Shown: positions 1-9,952, counted from the stretch's first letter. The stretch: 64,000 nt of DNA from WHSW01 sp963767475 (GCA_963767475.1 CAVYEI010000002.1:1178001-1242000); one strand, 5' to 3'. Notes: generated by a model not told the origin, from the sequence alone. Translations and numbers: made by a program.

Positions 1-509
1 GTCGCGGCCGCTGAACCCGCCCCGGCGCAGCCCGAGCCCGAGGTCGTCGAAGGAGCCGCGGAGCATCGTCGAGCGATGCGGGGGCGAGTTCAGCCACGCC
101 TCCATCACATTGCGGGCCGAGCCGCGCTTGCCGACTCCATAGGCGAGGTTCTCGCCCCACTGGAAATTTCCGGACGTGTAGCCGAACTTTCGCGGATAGA
201 TATCGGCCGGCTTTCCGCAGGCCGTGTGACTGAAGCCGCAGTCCATCACGTCGCCGACCTTGCGCCCGGCGGCGCGCTCCAAGGCGCGGTCGGAACCGAG
301 GCCGCCGGAGCCGGAGTGGTCACGGGCGTAGTTGATCAGGCAGCGCATCGCGTCCTCTTGGCGAGGCTCCGGCGCCTTGATGTTCTTCTGGCGCCGCGCA
401 CTTGCGAGCGCGGCGCGACCAGCCCCGCCTCGGCGCCGGAGGTGATTGCGCCGATCGAGATCGCCAGAACGGCGATCGATAGGTATGAAGTACGTCTGAA
501 CACGGCCAC
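1..509 (-). CDS. CAP-domain (SCP/PR1-like) secreted protein, partial, frameshifted
   Basis: The gene runs off the left edge, so the C-terminus is missing. The GTG at 509 follows the ribosome site AAAGGGGA. The N-terminus (FRRTSYLSIAVLAISIG) reads as a signal peptide. After a frameshift near 400 the frame continues as a CAP domain: CLINYARDHSG, then RALERAAGRKVGDVMDCGFSH, GENLAYG and VMEAWLNSPPHRSTML, which match the conserved CAP boxes. Proteins of this family are extracellular and often envelope-associated; the substrate cannot be told from sequence. A c-di-AMP riboswitch directly upstream suggests control by that messenger. The frameshift is probably a sequencing error because both halves are intact. 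Confidence 0.8.
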
Positions 510-529
510 CGGTGGTCCCCTTTCGCTCT

Positions 530-667
530 TTCTTGCGCCGACGGAGTTAGCTGACGGGCTCGCGCGGAAAGAGTCGCGCTACGGCTCGGTCCCTGGCCGA
601 TTCGCCCCGGTGCTGAGGAGTCCTGTGGTTCCTCCGCTTCCCCGCCTAGGAGGCGGAAATTAGGCGC
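530..667 (-). promoter_or_regulatory. c-di-AMP riboswitch (ydaO/yuaA class) upstream of the CAP protein
   Basis: Read on the minus strand, this leader holds the class hallmarks in order: CGCCTAATTTCCGCC, a GCGGAGGAACC segment, CCGGGGCGAAT, and the signature CCCGTCAGCTAACTCCG followed by GGCG, ending about 20 nt before the start codon. A second copy with the same core elements lies at about 26928-27064. A TACAGT -10 box at 677-672 precedes it. Known members bind c-di-AMP and usually switch off osmolyte and cell-wall genes; OFF behaviour here is inferred. Confidence 0.88.
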
Positions 668-1979
668 GCGCACTGTAGCCGAATTCGCGGCGGAATGTGT
701 AAGTCCTGCGAAGAACGTGTGAGCGTTTGACTCGCCGCGAGCCATCGCGCTGGCCGTCGAGCGCGGCGAACGCCTCGATCGCCACCGCCAGGTCGGCCTC
801 GGCGGTGTCCTCCTCGCGGCGCGTGGCTGATCCCGCGCTTCGAGGGCGCGAACATCATCACCGCGGGCAGCACCCGGGCGACCTCGGCGGCGTCGTGAAG
901 CGCCCCGCTGGCCATGCTCGCCGGCTCGCCGGCGACCTCGCGCGCACGCCTCGCGGGCGGCGAACACGAGCCCGGCGTCGAAGTCGATCGGCTCGATCCG
1001 CCAGACCGGCGTCTCGCGCGAGCTCGCAGCCGCGCCGCTCGGCGGCCGGCGGCGCAGGCTCCGCGAGCCGCCTCGAGCATCCGCGCGAGCGGCTCGGCCT
1101 CGGGGTGGCGCAGGTCGACCGAGAGCGTCGCCCGGCCGGCGACCGCGGTCGGGATCCCCGGCTCCAGCCGCAGCTCGCCGGTGGTCGCGACGCCGCCCTC
1201 GGCGGCCGGGATCCGCTCGATCTCCAGCGCCGCCTCGGCGGCGGCGAGGCCGGCGTCGCGGCGGGCGTCCATCGGCGTCGTGCCGGCGTGCGAGGCCTGC
1301 CCGGCGAAGGTGAAGCGCAGCCGCTCGACCCCGGCGCAGCCGGTGACCGCGGCGGCGCGCAGGCCCTCGCACTCCATCCGCGGGCCCTGCTCGATGTGCA
1401 GCTCGAGGTAGGCGCCGAGCCCGTCGCGGCGCCCCGCGCAATCGCCCGCCCGCGCGAGCTCGACCCCGTTCTCGGCCAGCACCTCGGCGATCGGGCGCCC
1501 CTCGGCGTCGCGAGGCTCGGCCAGCGCCGCCGGGTCGAGCGTGCCCGAGAACGCCGAGCTGCCGAACAGGCTGCGGCCGAAGCGCGCGCCCTCCTCGTCG
1601 GCCCAGTCGACCAGCACCAGCGGCCGCGGCGGCGGCTCGCCGCAGCCCGGCCCAGGCGCGCAGGACGCCGAGTCCGGCCATCACCCCGAGCGCGCCGTCG
1701 AGCCAGCCGCCGTCGGGGACCGAGTCGAGGTGGGAGCCGACGACGACCGCGCGCGCGCCCGGGTCGCTGCCCTCGAGCCGCGCCCAGAGGTTGCCGGCCT
1801 CGTCGATCTCCGGCTCGAGCTCGAGCTCGGCCAGCAGCTCGCCGAGGTAGGCCGCGGGCATCGCGCCACACCGGCCCCCAGCAGAGGCGCTGGGCGCCGC
1901 GCTCGTCCGAGGTCCGCCGGGCGAGCTCGCGCAGGTCGGCGATCACCCGGGCCGCGTCGATCGCCGGCGCTTCGGCCAT
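660..1979 (-). CDS. M20-family N-carbamoyl amidohydrolase (HyuC/AllC-like), frameshifted
   Basis: The product resembles zinc-dependent N-carbamoyl-L-amino-acid hydrolases and allantoate amidohydrolases. Conserved blocks are split over frames: VVVGSHLDSVPDGGWLDGALG (metal ligands His and Asp), WADEEGARFGRSLFGS (Glu-Glu), ELHIEQGPRME, GQASHAGTTPMDARRDAG, and MMFAPSKRGISHA. At least five frameshifts are needed, near 1875, 1640, 1040, 950 and 810. The true stop is uncertain; the last usable frame ends at 660, inside the riboswitch promoter. It starts 6 nt after the deiminase gene and is the last gene of a decarboxylase-deiminase-amidase operon, which suggests a carbamoylated product as substrate. 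Indels are probably technical. Confidence 0.75.
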
Positions 1980-1985
1980 CGGCGC

Positions 1986-2847
1986 TCAGCCGCCGGGGTC
2001 GCGGTCGAGCGCCTGGGCGAGGCAGTGGGCGCCGCCGCCGCCGCGGGTGAACATCGAGAGGTCGGGGTCGAAGACCTCGAGCCCGAGCGCGCGCATCTGC
2101 TCGTTGAGCTTCGCCGAGCCCGCGGTCGAGATCACCCGCTCGGCGCCGAGCGAGATCGCGTTGACGCCGAGCTTGAAGGCGTCGGCGGTCGAGACCTCGA
2201 GGATCTCGAAGCCCTTGTCCCGCAGCCAGGCGACCAGCCCGCCGGACGCCGACTCGACGCAGACCGCCGCCAGCTTCGGCGCCAGGATCGAGACGAGCAC
2301 GTCGATGTGGACGAACTGGCCGGGGATCGGCTCGATCCGAACCTCCCAGCCCTCGGCCTCCATCCAGCCGGCGAGCTGGCGCGCCGCCTGCGATCTCGGT
2401 CCGCTCCTCGCCGTTGCCGATCAGCATCACCCCGGGCTCGACGATGGTCACGTCGCCGCCCTCGATCGCGCCGGCGGTGATCATCTTCGCGATCGGGATC
2501 TCGTTCGCCTCGTAGAAGCGGATCACCGGCGCGTACTCGCCGCGGCGCCACTGCTGCTTGATCTGCGTGACGACGGCTCCCTGAGGCGTCATCACGCTCG
2601 AGTCGCGGGCGAACACCTGGTAGGGCAGCGCCGGGTCCGGCTCGAGCGAGTGGACCTCGACCCCGGCCGACTCGTAGATCGAGACCAGCTCGCGGTGCTG
2701 GCGCAGGGCGAGCTCGGCGTCGAAGCTGGCGCCGCTTTCGAGCGTCGCCTTCGAGATCGCGCTCGTCGGCAGCCAGCGGAAGTTCTCCGGCGGCCCGAGC
2801 AGGACGTCGCGCAGCACGCCGGTCTCCGAGTCCGCGCCCCAGCTCAA
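1986..2847 (-). CDS. Arginine deiminase / dimethylargininase-family amidinohydrolase, frameshifted
   Basis: It belongs to the guanidino-group modifying superfamily (arginine deiminase, DDAH, amidinotransferase). Visible motifs are the N-terminal GVLRDVLLGPPENFRWLP, FARDSSVMTPQGAV, the EGGDVTIVEPGVMLIGNG strand, the catalytic His in QFVHIDVLVSIL, and the C-terminal nucleophile Cys in GGGGAHCLAQAL. One frameshift lies near 2390. The TTG start (2847) overlaps the TGA of the upstream decarboxylase by 4 nt, which implies translational coupling. Likely substrates are agmatine or arginine; the decarboxylase upstream makes an agmatine-type substrate plausible, although this is not the usual agmatine deiminase family. 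Confidence 0.78.
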
Positions 2848-4323
2848 TGCGCCACCACCCTGATCGTCTTCAGCGTGCGGTCGCTGGCGCCGCGGACCAG
2901 GCCGCCGTGGGCGACGCTGTCGGCGATGTAGTCGAGCGTCGGGCGGGTAGGCGCTCGCCCGGAAGCACGTTGGGGACCCCGGGCGGATAGGCGGCCAGCG
3001 ACTCGGCGGCGACCCGGCCCTCGGCCTCGTCGAAGGCGACCACCTCCTGGCCGGCGAGGAAGGCCTCGCGGGGGGAGAGCTCGGTCGGGCCCCACGGCGG
3101 CGGCTCGGCGAACGGGGGCAGCGGCTCCTCGTCCTCCTCGCCGATCCGCTCGCTGGCGTGCTCGAGCGCCTCGACCAGCCGCTCGCCCGTGCGCGCGGCG
3201 CGCTCGCCGATCCCGAACACCGCGACGACCACGTTCTCGGAGAACAGCTCGAGGTTGATGTCGTCGGTCTCGCGCATCAGCCGGGCGATCCGGTGGCCGG
3301 TGGCGCCGAGGCCGCGAACGTCGACCACCAGCCGCAGCGGGTCGTAGGCGTGCACGCCGGCGCGGCCGACGATCCGGTCGTCGAGCACGTCGAGGCCGGG
3401 CAGCTCGCGGATCCGCTCGCGCAGCTCGGCCAGCGAGGCGACCGTCTCGGCGAGCAGCTCCTCGCCGCGGGTGGCCGCCTGGCGGCGGGCGGCGTCGAGC
3501 GAGGCGGTCAGCAGCGAGTTCGGGCTCGTCGACTCGACCAGGGTCACGGCGCGGTCGAGGATCCGGTCGTCGATCCGGTCGCCGCAGTCGCCGAGGTGCA
3601 GGATCGCCGACTGGGTGATCGAGCCGACGATCTTGTGGGTCGAGGAGAGGACGACGTCGGCGCCGCATTCCAGCGCCGCGGTCGGCAGCGCGGAGGAGAA
3701 GTGCAGGTGCGCGCCCCAGGCCTCGTCGGCGATCAGCGGCAGGCCGCGCGCGTGCGCGACCTCGGCCAGCGCGGCGACGTCGGCGACGGCGCCGAAGTAG
3801 GTCGGCGAGACGATCATCGCCGCGACCGCGTCGGGCTCCGCGTCGAGCGCCTGCGCGAGCGACTCCGGGGTGAGGCAGTGGGCGATCCCGAGCTCCGGGT
3901 CGAGCTCCGGGGCCACGAAGCGCGGCCGCATCCCGGAGAGGATCAGCCCGTCGATGATCGACGAGTGGACGTTTCGCTGGACGACGACGCGCTCGCCGCG
4001 GTGGGCGAGCGCGAGGCAGATCGCGTGGTTGCCGCCGGAGCCCCGTTGACCAGGAACCAGCTGCGCCGCGCGCCCCACGCCTCGGCCGCGAGCCGCTGGG
4101 CGAGCGCGAACGGCGTCTGCGCCGGGTCGGGGCCGACGTCGATGCCCTCGATCCCGGCGGGGATGTCGAGCCGCAGCGCGGCCTCGCCGATCGCCTCGCG
4201 CAGCGCCGGGTCGGCCCCGGGCCCACCCTTGTGGCCGGGGACGTGGAAGCGGCCGGGATCGCGATCGGCGTAGGCGATCAGCGCGTCGAGGTAGGGGGTC
4301 GCGTCCTGGTCCAAGCCGGGCAC
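2844..4323 (-). CDS. Orn/Lys/Arg decarboxylase (PLP, fold type I), frameshifted
   Basis: The sequence matches the major domain of basic amino acid decarboxylases: an N-terminal RFHVPGHKGGPGADP signature, a NVHSSIIDGLILSGM block, VSPTYFGAVADV, the cofactor-Asp motif LIADEAWGAHLHF, and the PLP-binding lysine in SSTHKIVGSITQSA. The C-terminal domain ends with PTLDYIADSVAHGG and RTLKTIRVVAH. Two frameshifts (near 4045 and 2945) interrupt it. I place the start at the GTG at 4323, one base past the stop of the upstream gene. Substrate specificity between arginine, lysine and ornithine cannot be read from this. It is the first enzyme of the operon, followed by the deiminase and the carbamoylase. Confidence 0.8.
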
Positions 4324-4324
4324 G

Positions 4325-5381
4325 TTAGCCCGGTTTCCGGGCACGTCTGCTGAGCAGGCGGCAAGGACGTCTCGCGTGCGGCCGCGGCGCCGTTGTCGAC
4401 GAGGATCCAGCGGATCCGATCGCGCGCGCGCCAAGCAGCACGCGTCGCTTGCCGGGCCCGCGCGCGAGGAGCTGGTGCCGCGCGAGTCTGCCTGCATCGC
4501 TTGAGGTCGAGGAGGCGCTGCGCGCGGCGCGACCTTGTCGCCGGGGGTGACTCCGCGAAACGACTGACCGCGCCCGAGGTCAGCAGCGCGACCGCGCGCC
4601 CGAGCCGTGTAGCGCGACGCGCAGCTCGCCCTTGCCGACCAGGCACCAGCCGTCGAGAGCGGCTGCGCGCGTAGCGGAGGCGGGCCGAGCCGCGACAGCA
4701 GCCGCTTGTCGGTCGATACCGAGGCCTCGCCTTGCCGATCCGCTGTCCTCGGACGCGCCGCCCGGCTCGATGCACCGCGACGCCGCCGCCGCGCCGTACA
4801 CGCCGGTCGCGCTCCTCGGGCGTGTCGACCTTGCTCGCGCAGGACGGGTCGGGGTTCGATTCGAGCAGCACCTCGACGCCGCCGCCGCCGGCCTCGTCGA
4901 AGTAGGGGGCGTAGGCCGCGGGCACGAACGGGCTCGCGCTCTGCGGCGTGCCGCCGAGGCGGAAGTTGCGGACGCTGACGCCGCCGACGCCGCGGCGCGC
5001 GGTCGAAGTAGTAGTCGCCGTCCCAGTGCCAGACCTCGGGCTGCTGGCCCTGGACCACCGAGCCGGTCCAGTGGTCGCGCTGGAAGTAGAAGCATTTGCT
5101 GCCCGCCGCGGCGACCCGGGCGGGCTCCTGGGCGGTGAAATCGACGAGCCCGAAGTCGGTGACGTTCTGGTTCGTCTTGTCGAACTCGACGCAGAACGGG
5201 TCGGCGCCGGGGTCGGGGAAGTCGGTGCCGGTGCCGACGTTCTGGAGCTCGCAACGAAACGGGATCTCGGCCGTCGTAGGGGCCGACCACCGTCGGCGGC
5301 GCCTGCGCACCCGCGTTCGCGGCGGCGAGCGAGCGCCCAGGCCACGACCATCCCCCGATGATATGAACAGCGCCCCAACAC
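4325..5381 (-). CDS. Secreted protein of unknown function, heavily frameshifted
   Basis: I do not recognise the family. Intact protein segments appear in alternating frames: a signal-like LAAANAGAQAPPTVVG, then FRCELQNVGTGTDFPDPGAD, FCVEFDKTNQNVTDFGLVDF, SKCFYFQRDHWTGSV, VWHWDGDYYFDRA, VSVRNFRLGGTPQSASPF, and FDEAGGGGVEVLLESNPD. The middle is rich in aromatic residues and contains spaced cysteines, as expected of an exported, disulfide-bonded domain. The Arg-rich C-terminal third is uncertain and may end at the TAA at 4325. At least four indels are needed. The start could be 5381 or the ATG at 5351. It lies one base before the decarboxylase start, so the two may be co-transcribed. Confidence 0.5.
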
Positions 5382-5417
5382 CTCGCCTGGGACCGTAGCG
5401 CTCCTCCGATCGTGGGA

Positions 5418-5431
5418 CCCCCAGTTGGGGG
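5418..5431. promoter_or_regulatory. Perfect palindrome in the divergent intergenic region
   Basis: CCCCCA-GT-TGGGGG lies between the secreted-protein gene (minus) and the response regulator (plus). The 2-nt spacer is too short for a stable hairpin, so a protein operator is more likely. The remaining 140 bases up to 5571 show no gene. Confidence 0.35.
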
Positions 5432-5570
5432 AGGGGCGCTGGGCCGCTGAGTAGCTGACCGGTTGCCGGATTCACGGCGGGCGATCGGATCGGCAACGGT
5501 TAAGGGTGATGCACGGTGCAAGACAGAATCGAATAACGGTGACGATCCCCTGGTTTACGCTGCGCGGGCT

Positions 5571-6222
5571 GTGACCGCGAAGCGCAAGCATCGGGTGACC
5601 GTCTACGTCGCCGACGACCACCCGATCTACCGCGCAGGGTCTGGTCGAAGCGGTGAAGAAGCGTCCCGACCTGGAGCTGGTCGGCGAGGCCGCGGACGGC
5701 CGCACCGCGCTCGAGGAGATCCGCAAGCTCATCCCGGCGGTCGCCGTGATCGACCTGGCGATGCCCGAGCTCTCCGGGTTCGAGGTCCTGAACGCGATTC
5801 AGCGCGACAAGCTCGAGACCAAGGTGGTCGTCCTCTCGGCCTCGACCGAATCGGAGAACGTGTTCAAGGCCGTCGCCGAGGGCGCCGTCGCCTACGTCCC
5901 CAAGGAGGCCGACCGCGAGGAGGTCTGCGACGCGATCGCCGCCGCCAGCCGCGGCGATGTGATCCTCTCCTCCGAGATCCAGGCCGGGCTCGCGAGCGAG
6001 ATCCGCCTGCGCGGCAAGGAGGAGCGCACGCCGCTGACCCCGCGCGAGTCCGACGTCCTGACCCTGACCGCCGAAGGCCTCTCCGCCCCCGAGATCGGCT
6101 TCAAGCTCCACATCAGCGCCGCCACGGTCAAGACCCACATGCAGTCGGTGTACGAGAAGCTTGGCGTCTCCGATCGCGCCGCTGCGGTCGCCGAGGGGAT
6201 GCGTCAGGGCCTGCTGGAGTAG
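5571..6222 (+). CDS. NarL/LuxR-family response regulator, one frameshift
   Basis: The receiver domain starts VTVYVADDHPIYR (acidic pair), has the phospho-acceptor Asp in VAVIDLAMPELSGFEVL (about residue 58), the conserved switch segment VVVLSAST and the Lys of YVPKEA. The C-terminal LuxR-type helix-turn-helix reads LTPRESDVLTLTAEGLSAPE, then an SAATVKTHMQSVYEKLGV recognition region. A single extra base near 5637 breaks the frame shortly after DDHPIYR; deleting it restores REGLVEAVKKRPDLEL. The GTG at 5571 is the only start that includes the acidic pair. It is 2 nt upstream of its histidine kinase, forming a classical two-component pair. The signal and targets are unknown. Confidence 0.88.
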
Positions 6223-6224
6223 CG

Positions 6225-7538
6225 ATGCCCCGCGACGGCCGCGTCTACGACCAGCGCGAGCTCGTCTATCTGGCGGTCTCGCGGATCGCCGCGATCCCGC
6301 TCTTCCTCGGACTGCTGCTCGTCTCCGGCGAGGAGATCGACGCGGTCCTCGCGGCGCTGATCATTGCCGCGGTGCCCTACTGCTTCGCCACCCTGTGGCT
6401 GGCCCTGAGCGACTTCTGGAACCGGGTCGACCCGTGGTGGCTCGTGGTCACCGATCTGCTCCTGCTCTCGACGGTGCTGATCGCCGACGGCGGCCCCGAG
6501 TCGGAGGTCTCGGTGATCTTCCTCGTCTGGACCGTGGCGATGGCGATGATCTTCCAGCCGCGCCAGGTCCTCTACTGCGCAATCGCCGCGATGTCGATCT
6601 ACGCGCTCGCCTCGTTCCGGTTCGTGCTCGAGGGGCCCGGGCTCAACGAGCCCGATCTGCGGGCCCTCGGCGTGGTCGAGCTGGCGCTCGCCTGGGCCGC
6701 GATGGTCACCTTCTTCGTCTCCAACTCGTTCGCCCGCCGCCGTAGCCGGATCACGGCGCTCTCCGAGGCGCGCCAGCGGCTGCTGGCCGATGCGCTGAGC
6801 GCCGAGGAGCGCGCTCGCCGCAGGCTTTCGCAATCGCTTCACGACGACACCCTCCAGGTGCTGCTCGCGGTCGGCCAGGACCTGAGCACCGGCCTGCACG
6901 GCGACACGCGGATGCTCGTCCGCGCCCGCGAGGAACTGCGCCAGGCGGTTCGCGACCTGCGCGAGACGATCCGCGGCCTGCATCCGGCAGCGCTCGAGCA
7001 CGGCGGCCTCGCCGGCGGCCTCGACGCGGTGGTCGAGCGCGCCGCCCGCTACGGCGGCTTCGAGGCCGATCTGCGGGTCGATCCCGAGGCCTCCTCGGTC
7101 CACGACTCGCTCGTCGTCTCGGTGATCCGCGAGCTGGTCACCAACGCCGCCAAGCACTCCGAGGCGACCCGGCTGGAGGTGACCGTCGTCCGCGACGGCC
7201 GCAAGCTCGTCTGCGAGGTGATCGACGACGGCAAGGGGATGACCGACACCGCCCGCGACACGGCGCTCGCCGCCGGCCACATCGGGCTCGCGTCGATCGC
7301 CGAGAGAATCGACGCTGCCGGCGGCAAGCTGCGGCTCGACTCCTCGCCGCAGACCGGAACCCGCGTGCGGATCGAGCTCCCCCTGCCGCCGCGCGGCGGC
7401 GACGGTTCTCATTTGCGATCCGAAAACGGCGCGGCTACCGTGGCCGGATGGCCCGAAACGGGGGACGGGGATGGGATGGGGTCGAGCGGGCAGTCCGCTC
7501 GCAGCCCGGCGCCGAGCTCTCCAGAAGAGACTTCCTAG
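6225..7538 (+). CDS. Membrane sensor histidine kinase (HisKA_3/NarX-like)
   Basis: Four to six hydrophobic segments span about residues 16-165, with little extracytoplasmic sequence, so the sensor is probably intramembrane. The dimerisation/phosphoacceptor helix has RRRLSQSLHDDTLQVLL with His near residue 206. The HATPase domain shows the N-box RELVTNAAKHS (about 303-312), the G-boxes DDGKGM and GHIGLASIAERIDAAGG, and TGTRVRIELPLP. It follows the regulator by 2 nt. The frame runs about 45 codons beyond the usual end of the domain and overlaps the next gene by 91 nt; this low-complexity tail may reflect a lost stop codon. Confidence 0.87.
   Translation: MPRDGRVYDQRELVYLAVSRIAAIPLFLGLLLVSGEEIDAVLAALIIAAVPYCFATLWLALSDFWNRVDPWWLVVTDLLLLSTVLIADGGPESEVSVIFLVWTVAMAMIFQPRQVLYCAIAAMSIYALASFRFVLEGPGLNEPDLRALGVVELALAWAAMVTFFVSNSFARRRSRITALSEARQRLLADALSAEERARRRLSQSLHDDTLQVLLAVGQDLSTGLHGDTRMLVRAREELRQAVRDLRETIRGLHPAALEHGGLAGGLDAVVERAARYGGFEADLRVDPEASSVHDSLVVSVIRELVTNAAKHSEATRLEVTVVRDGRKLVCEVIDDGKGMTDTARDTALAAGHIGLASIAERIDAAGGKLRLDSSPQTGTRVRIELPLPPRGGDGSHLRSENGAATVAGWPETGDGDGMGSSGQSARSPAPSSPEETS
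7413..7441 (+). promoter_or_regulatory. Leaderless-type promoter of the DUF5987-GMC operon
   Basis: TTGCGA (7413-7418), a 17-nt spacer and TACCGT (7436-7441) stand 6 nt before the ATG at 7448, so transcription would begin at or next to the start codon. The promoter is embedded in the 3' tail of the kinase reading frame. Confidence 0.55.
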
Positions 7539-8142
7539 CCCGCGCCGGGGCGCTCGGGCTCGGCGCGGCGGTCGCCTCGGCGCTGCCCGTCGCCGCTCGG
7601 ATGGCGGTCCCCGAGCGGGCGCTCGCCGCCGGGCCCACCGACGGCGCCCTGCAGGCCTTCTTCGACACGATCGTTCCCGGCAAGGCGGTGCCCGGCCTGC
7701 TGACCGAGCTCGGCAACCCGATCGACGCCAAGGCGATCGCCGGGGTCGACCCCGACCACGGCGCCGTCTATACCGACGCGCTGGCGCTCGCTCGCAACCC
7801 GCGGATCGGCTTCACCGTGCTCGAGCCCGCGTTCGTCGCCGACCTCTCGGCCCGGGCGCTGACCGAGGGCGGGCTGTTCATCGAGCTCGACTACGAGGCG
7901 CGCGAGCGCGTCTGCCTGTCGGGCCTCGCGTTCGCGAACCCCGACCGGATCGTCTGGGAGGCCGCCGCCGCGATCCCGTTCACCGCTTTCTGCGCCGCCG
8001 CCAACGTGCCCAACGCGACCAGCGGACCGCGGCCGGATACGCGGTCATGGGCCACCCCGGCACCGCCCCGAACGGCTACAAGGACTTCTCCTACGGGCTG
8101 AAGCTCAACCGCGGCCGGACTAGGCGGGGATCTCTGCGGTGA
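7448..8142 (+). CDS. Tat-exported DUF5987-like protein, partner of the GMC oxidoreductase, frameshifted
   Basis: The N-terminus carries a twin-arginine signal (SRRDFLARAGALGLG, then a hydrophobic stretch to about residue 55). The body reads ALQAFFDTIVPGKAVPGLLT, GVDPDHGAVYTDALALAR, and GHPGTAPNGYKDFSYGLKL. The fold and position resemble the small Tat-exported proteins (gluconate 2-dehydrogenase subunit 3 / DUF5987 type) encoded next to GMC oxidoreductases; the family call is from memory. One frameshift near 8025 is needed to reach the final LNRGRTRRGSLR and the TGA at 8142. The stop overlaps the GMC start by 4 nt (GTGA), which supports this end and implies coupling. Its likely role is chaperoning or co-export of the flavoprotein. 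Confidence 0.7.
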
Positions 8143-9852
8143 CCGGCACCCCGGAGGCGAAGCCGAGGAGGTGGCCGGCTAATTCCGGAGCGCGTCGACG
8201 TCTGCATCGTCGGCTCCGGCTTCGGCGGCTCGATCGCCGCCTGGCGGCTGGCCGAGCTGTACCGCGCCGCCGACCAGGACGCCAGCGTGCTCGTGCTCGA
8301 GCGAGGCCTGCGCTTCGGTCACACCGACTTTCGCCAGTCGATGGACCTCGACCACCTCTCCGACGTCTACGAGCTGATCCAGGGCCAGGGCGCCCAGATC
8401 ATCGCCGCCAACCTGGTCGGCGGCGGCTCGAACCTCTACCTCGCGGCCTCGCTGCGCTCGCCCTCGGAGACCTTCGAGCGCATGGACCACCACCCCGACG
8501 ACGGGCCGACACGGCGGATGTGGCCGCAGGCGATCAGCCGCCGGACGCTGAACCGCTACTACGCCCGCGCCGAGCGCGGCCTGCGCGTGCGCCAGCCGAG
8601 CTGGGACGAGGTCTCGAAGTCGGGCGGCGTCTGGGCGGCGATGCTGCGCGAGGCCGGCCACACCTGCGACCGGGTCCCGGTGGCGATCGACTTCGAGCGC
8701 TGCGTGGACGCGAAGTGGTGCTACACCGGCTGCGTCTTCGGCGCCAAGAACTCGCTGATCACCAACTACCTGCCGTCGGCCGAGCGCCGCGGGGTCGAGG
8801 TGCGGCCGCTGGTGCAGGTGAACGAGGTTGCGCCCTCGTCGGCGCGCCCCTACCGCTGGATCGTCCGCGGCGGCAGCGTCGACCCGGCGACCAAGCAGAC
8901 CACCGGGCCGGTCGAGATCGAGTGCAAGGTGGCGATCCTCGCCGCCGGCGCGCTCGGCACACCGCCGATCCTGATGCGCTCGAGAAACAACGGCAGCCTG
9001 CCCTCGGTCTCACCGCACCTCGGCCGCCACCTCGGCGTCAACGGCGACCACGTCGCCGCGATCGAGATCGACTCGCGCAAGGCCAAGCGGGTGCTCGGCC
9101 TCCCGGGCGGCTTCGACGAGTTCTTCAAGGGCAAGCCGATCACGACGATGAGCTACGACCACTGGGTCGGCAAGCGCGGCAACGCCCACGACGGCACCCG
9201 GTTCACCCTCCAGGAGATCCTGCTCTCGCAGCTGACCAACTTCCTCTACGACGACGGCCGCGGCGACGGCTCCGAGCCGAGCTGGTGGGGGCGCGAGAAG
9301 AAGCGCTCGATCGCGACCTGGGCCCGCCACATCGAGATCCTGGCGATGGTCGAGGAGACCATGGATGGCTCGTTCTTCGCCGTGCCGCCGACCGGCAACG
9401 GCCACGTGCAGCCGAACGGCGGCCCCGTCGGCATCGGCCTCTTCAACTACTCGCTCTCCGAGCAGTCGGCGCGGATCCGCGAGCGCGCCAACGAGGCGAT
9501 CAAGCAGATCGCCGAGCGCCGCGGTGTCGGCCGCTTCCTGAAGCTCGCCGAGACAGAGGGCGTCTATGCCTCGCACCCGCTCGGCGGCGCGCGGATGGCC
9601 GACGAGGCCGGCTTCGGCGTCGTCGACGACGCCTGCGAGGTGTTCGGCTACGAGGGCCTCTTCTGCATGGACTCCTCGGTGATCCCGACCAGCTTCGGCG
9701 TCAACCCCTCGCTCTCGATCTCCGCGGTCTGCGAGCGCGCCGCGGCGAAGCTCGTCGCCCGCGCCGCCGACTTCGAGCTCCCGGCGCCGCCGCCGGAGCT
9801 CAAGCACCGCCCGCCGGGGGTGCACGTCGGCGAGCGGGTGAAGCCTGGCTGA
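8139..9852 (+). CDS. GMC-family FAD oxidoreductase (cholesterol-oxidase-like), one frameshift
   Basis: The FAD-binding motif is VDVCIVGSGFGGSIAAWRL near the N-terminus, followed by VLVLERG, the GMC segment NLVGGGSNLYLAASLRSPSE, and CKVAILAAGALGTPPILMRS. The C-terminal catalytic region has YASHPLGGARM (active-site His) and SSVIPTSFGVNPSLSISAV. The family oxidises alcohol groups of sterols, sugars or choline; the substrate is not evident. The GTG start at 8139 overlaps the upstream stop, and one indel near 8190 separates it from the FAD motif. It has no signal of its own, so the Tat signal of the upstream protein may export the pair. Confidence 0.85.
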
Positions 9853-9952
9853 GGCCGGCGGCGCCCACCGCTGCTGCTACCTTTGCGCCGTCCTCCATGG
9901 ACGGCGACCTCCCCCGAAGTACGCGGCCGATACCCCGGCCCCCTGAGCAGCA

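Noticed and set aside
660..8200. A block of degraded pseudogenes
   Set aside because: Every broken gene keeps full-length conserved sequence and catalytic residues, and lysA elsewhere shows the same kind of break; sequencing indels are more likely than decay.
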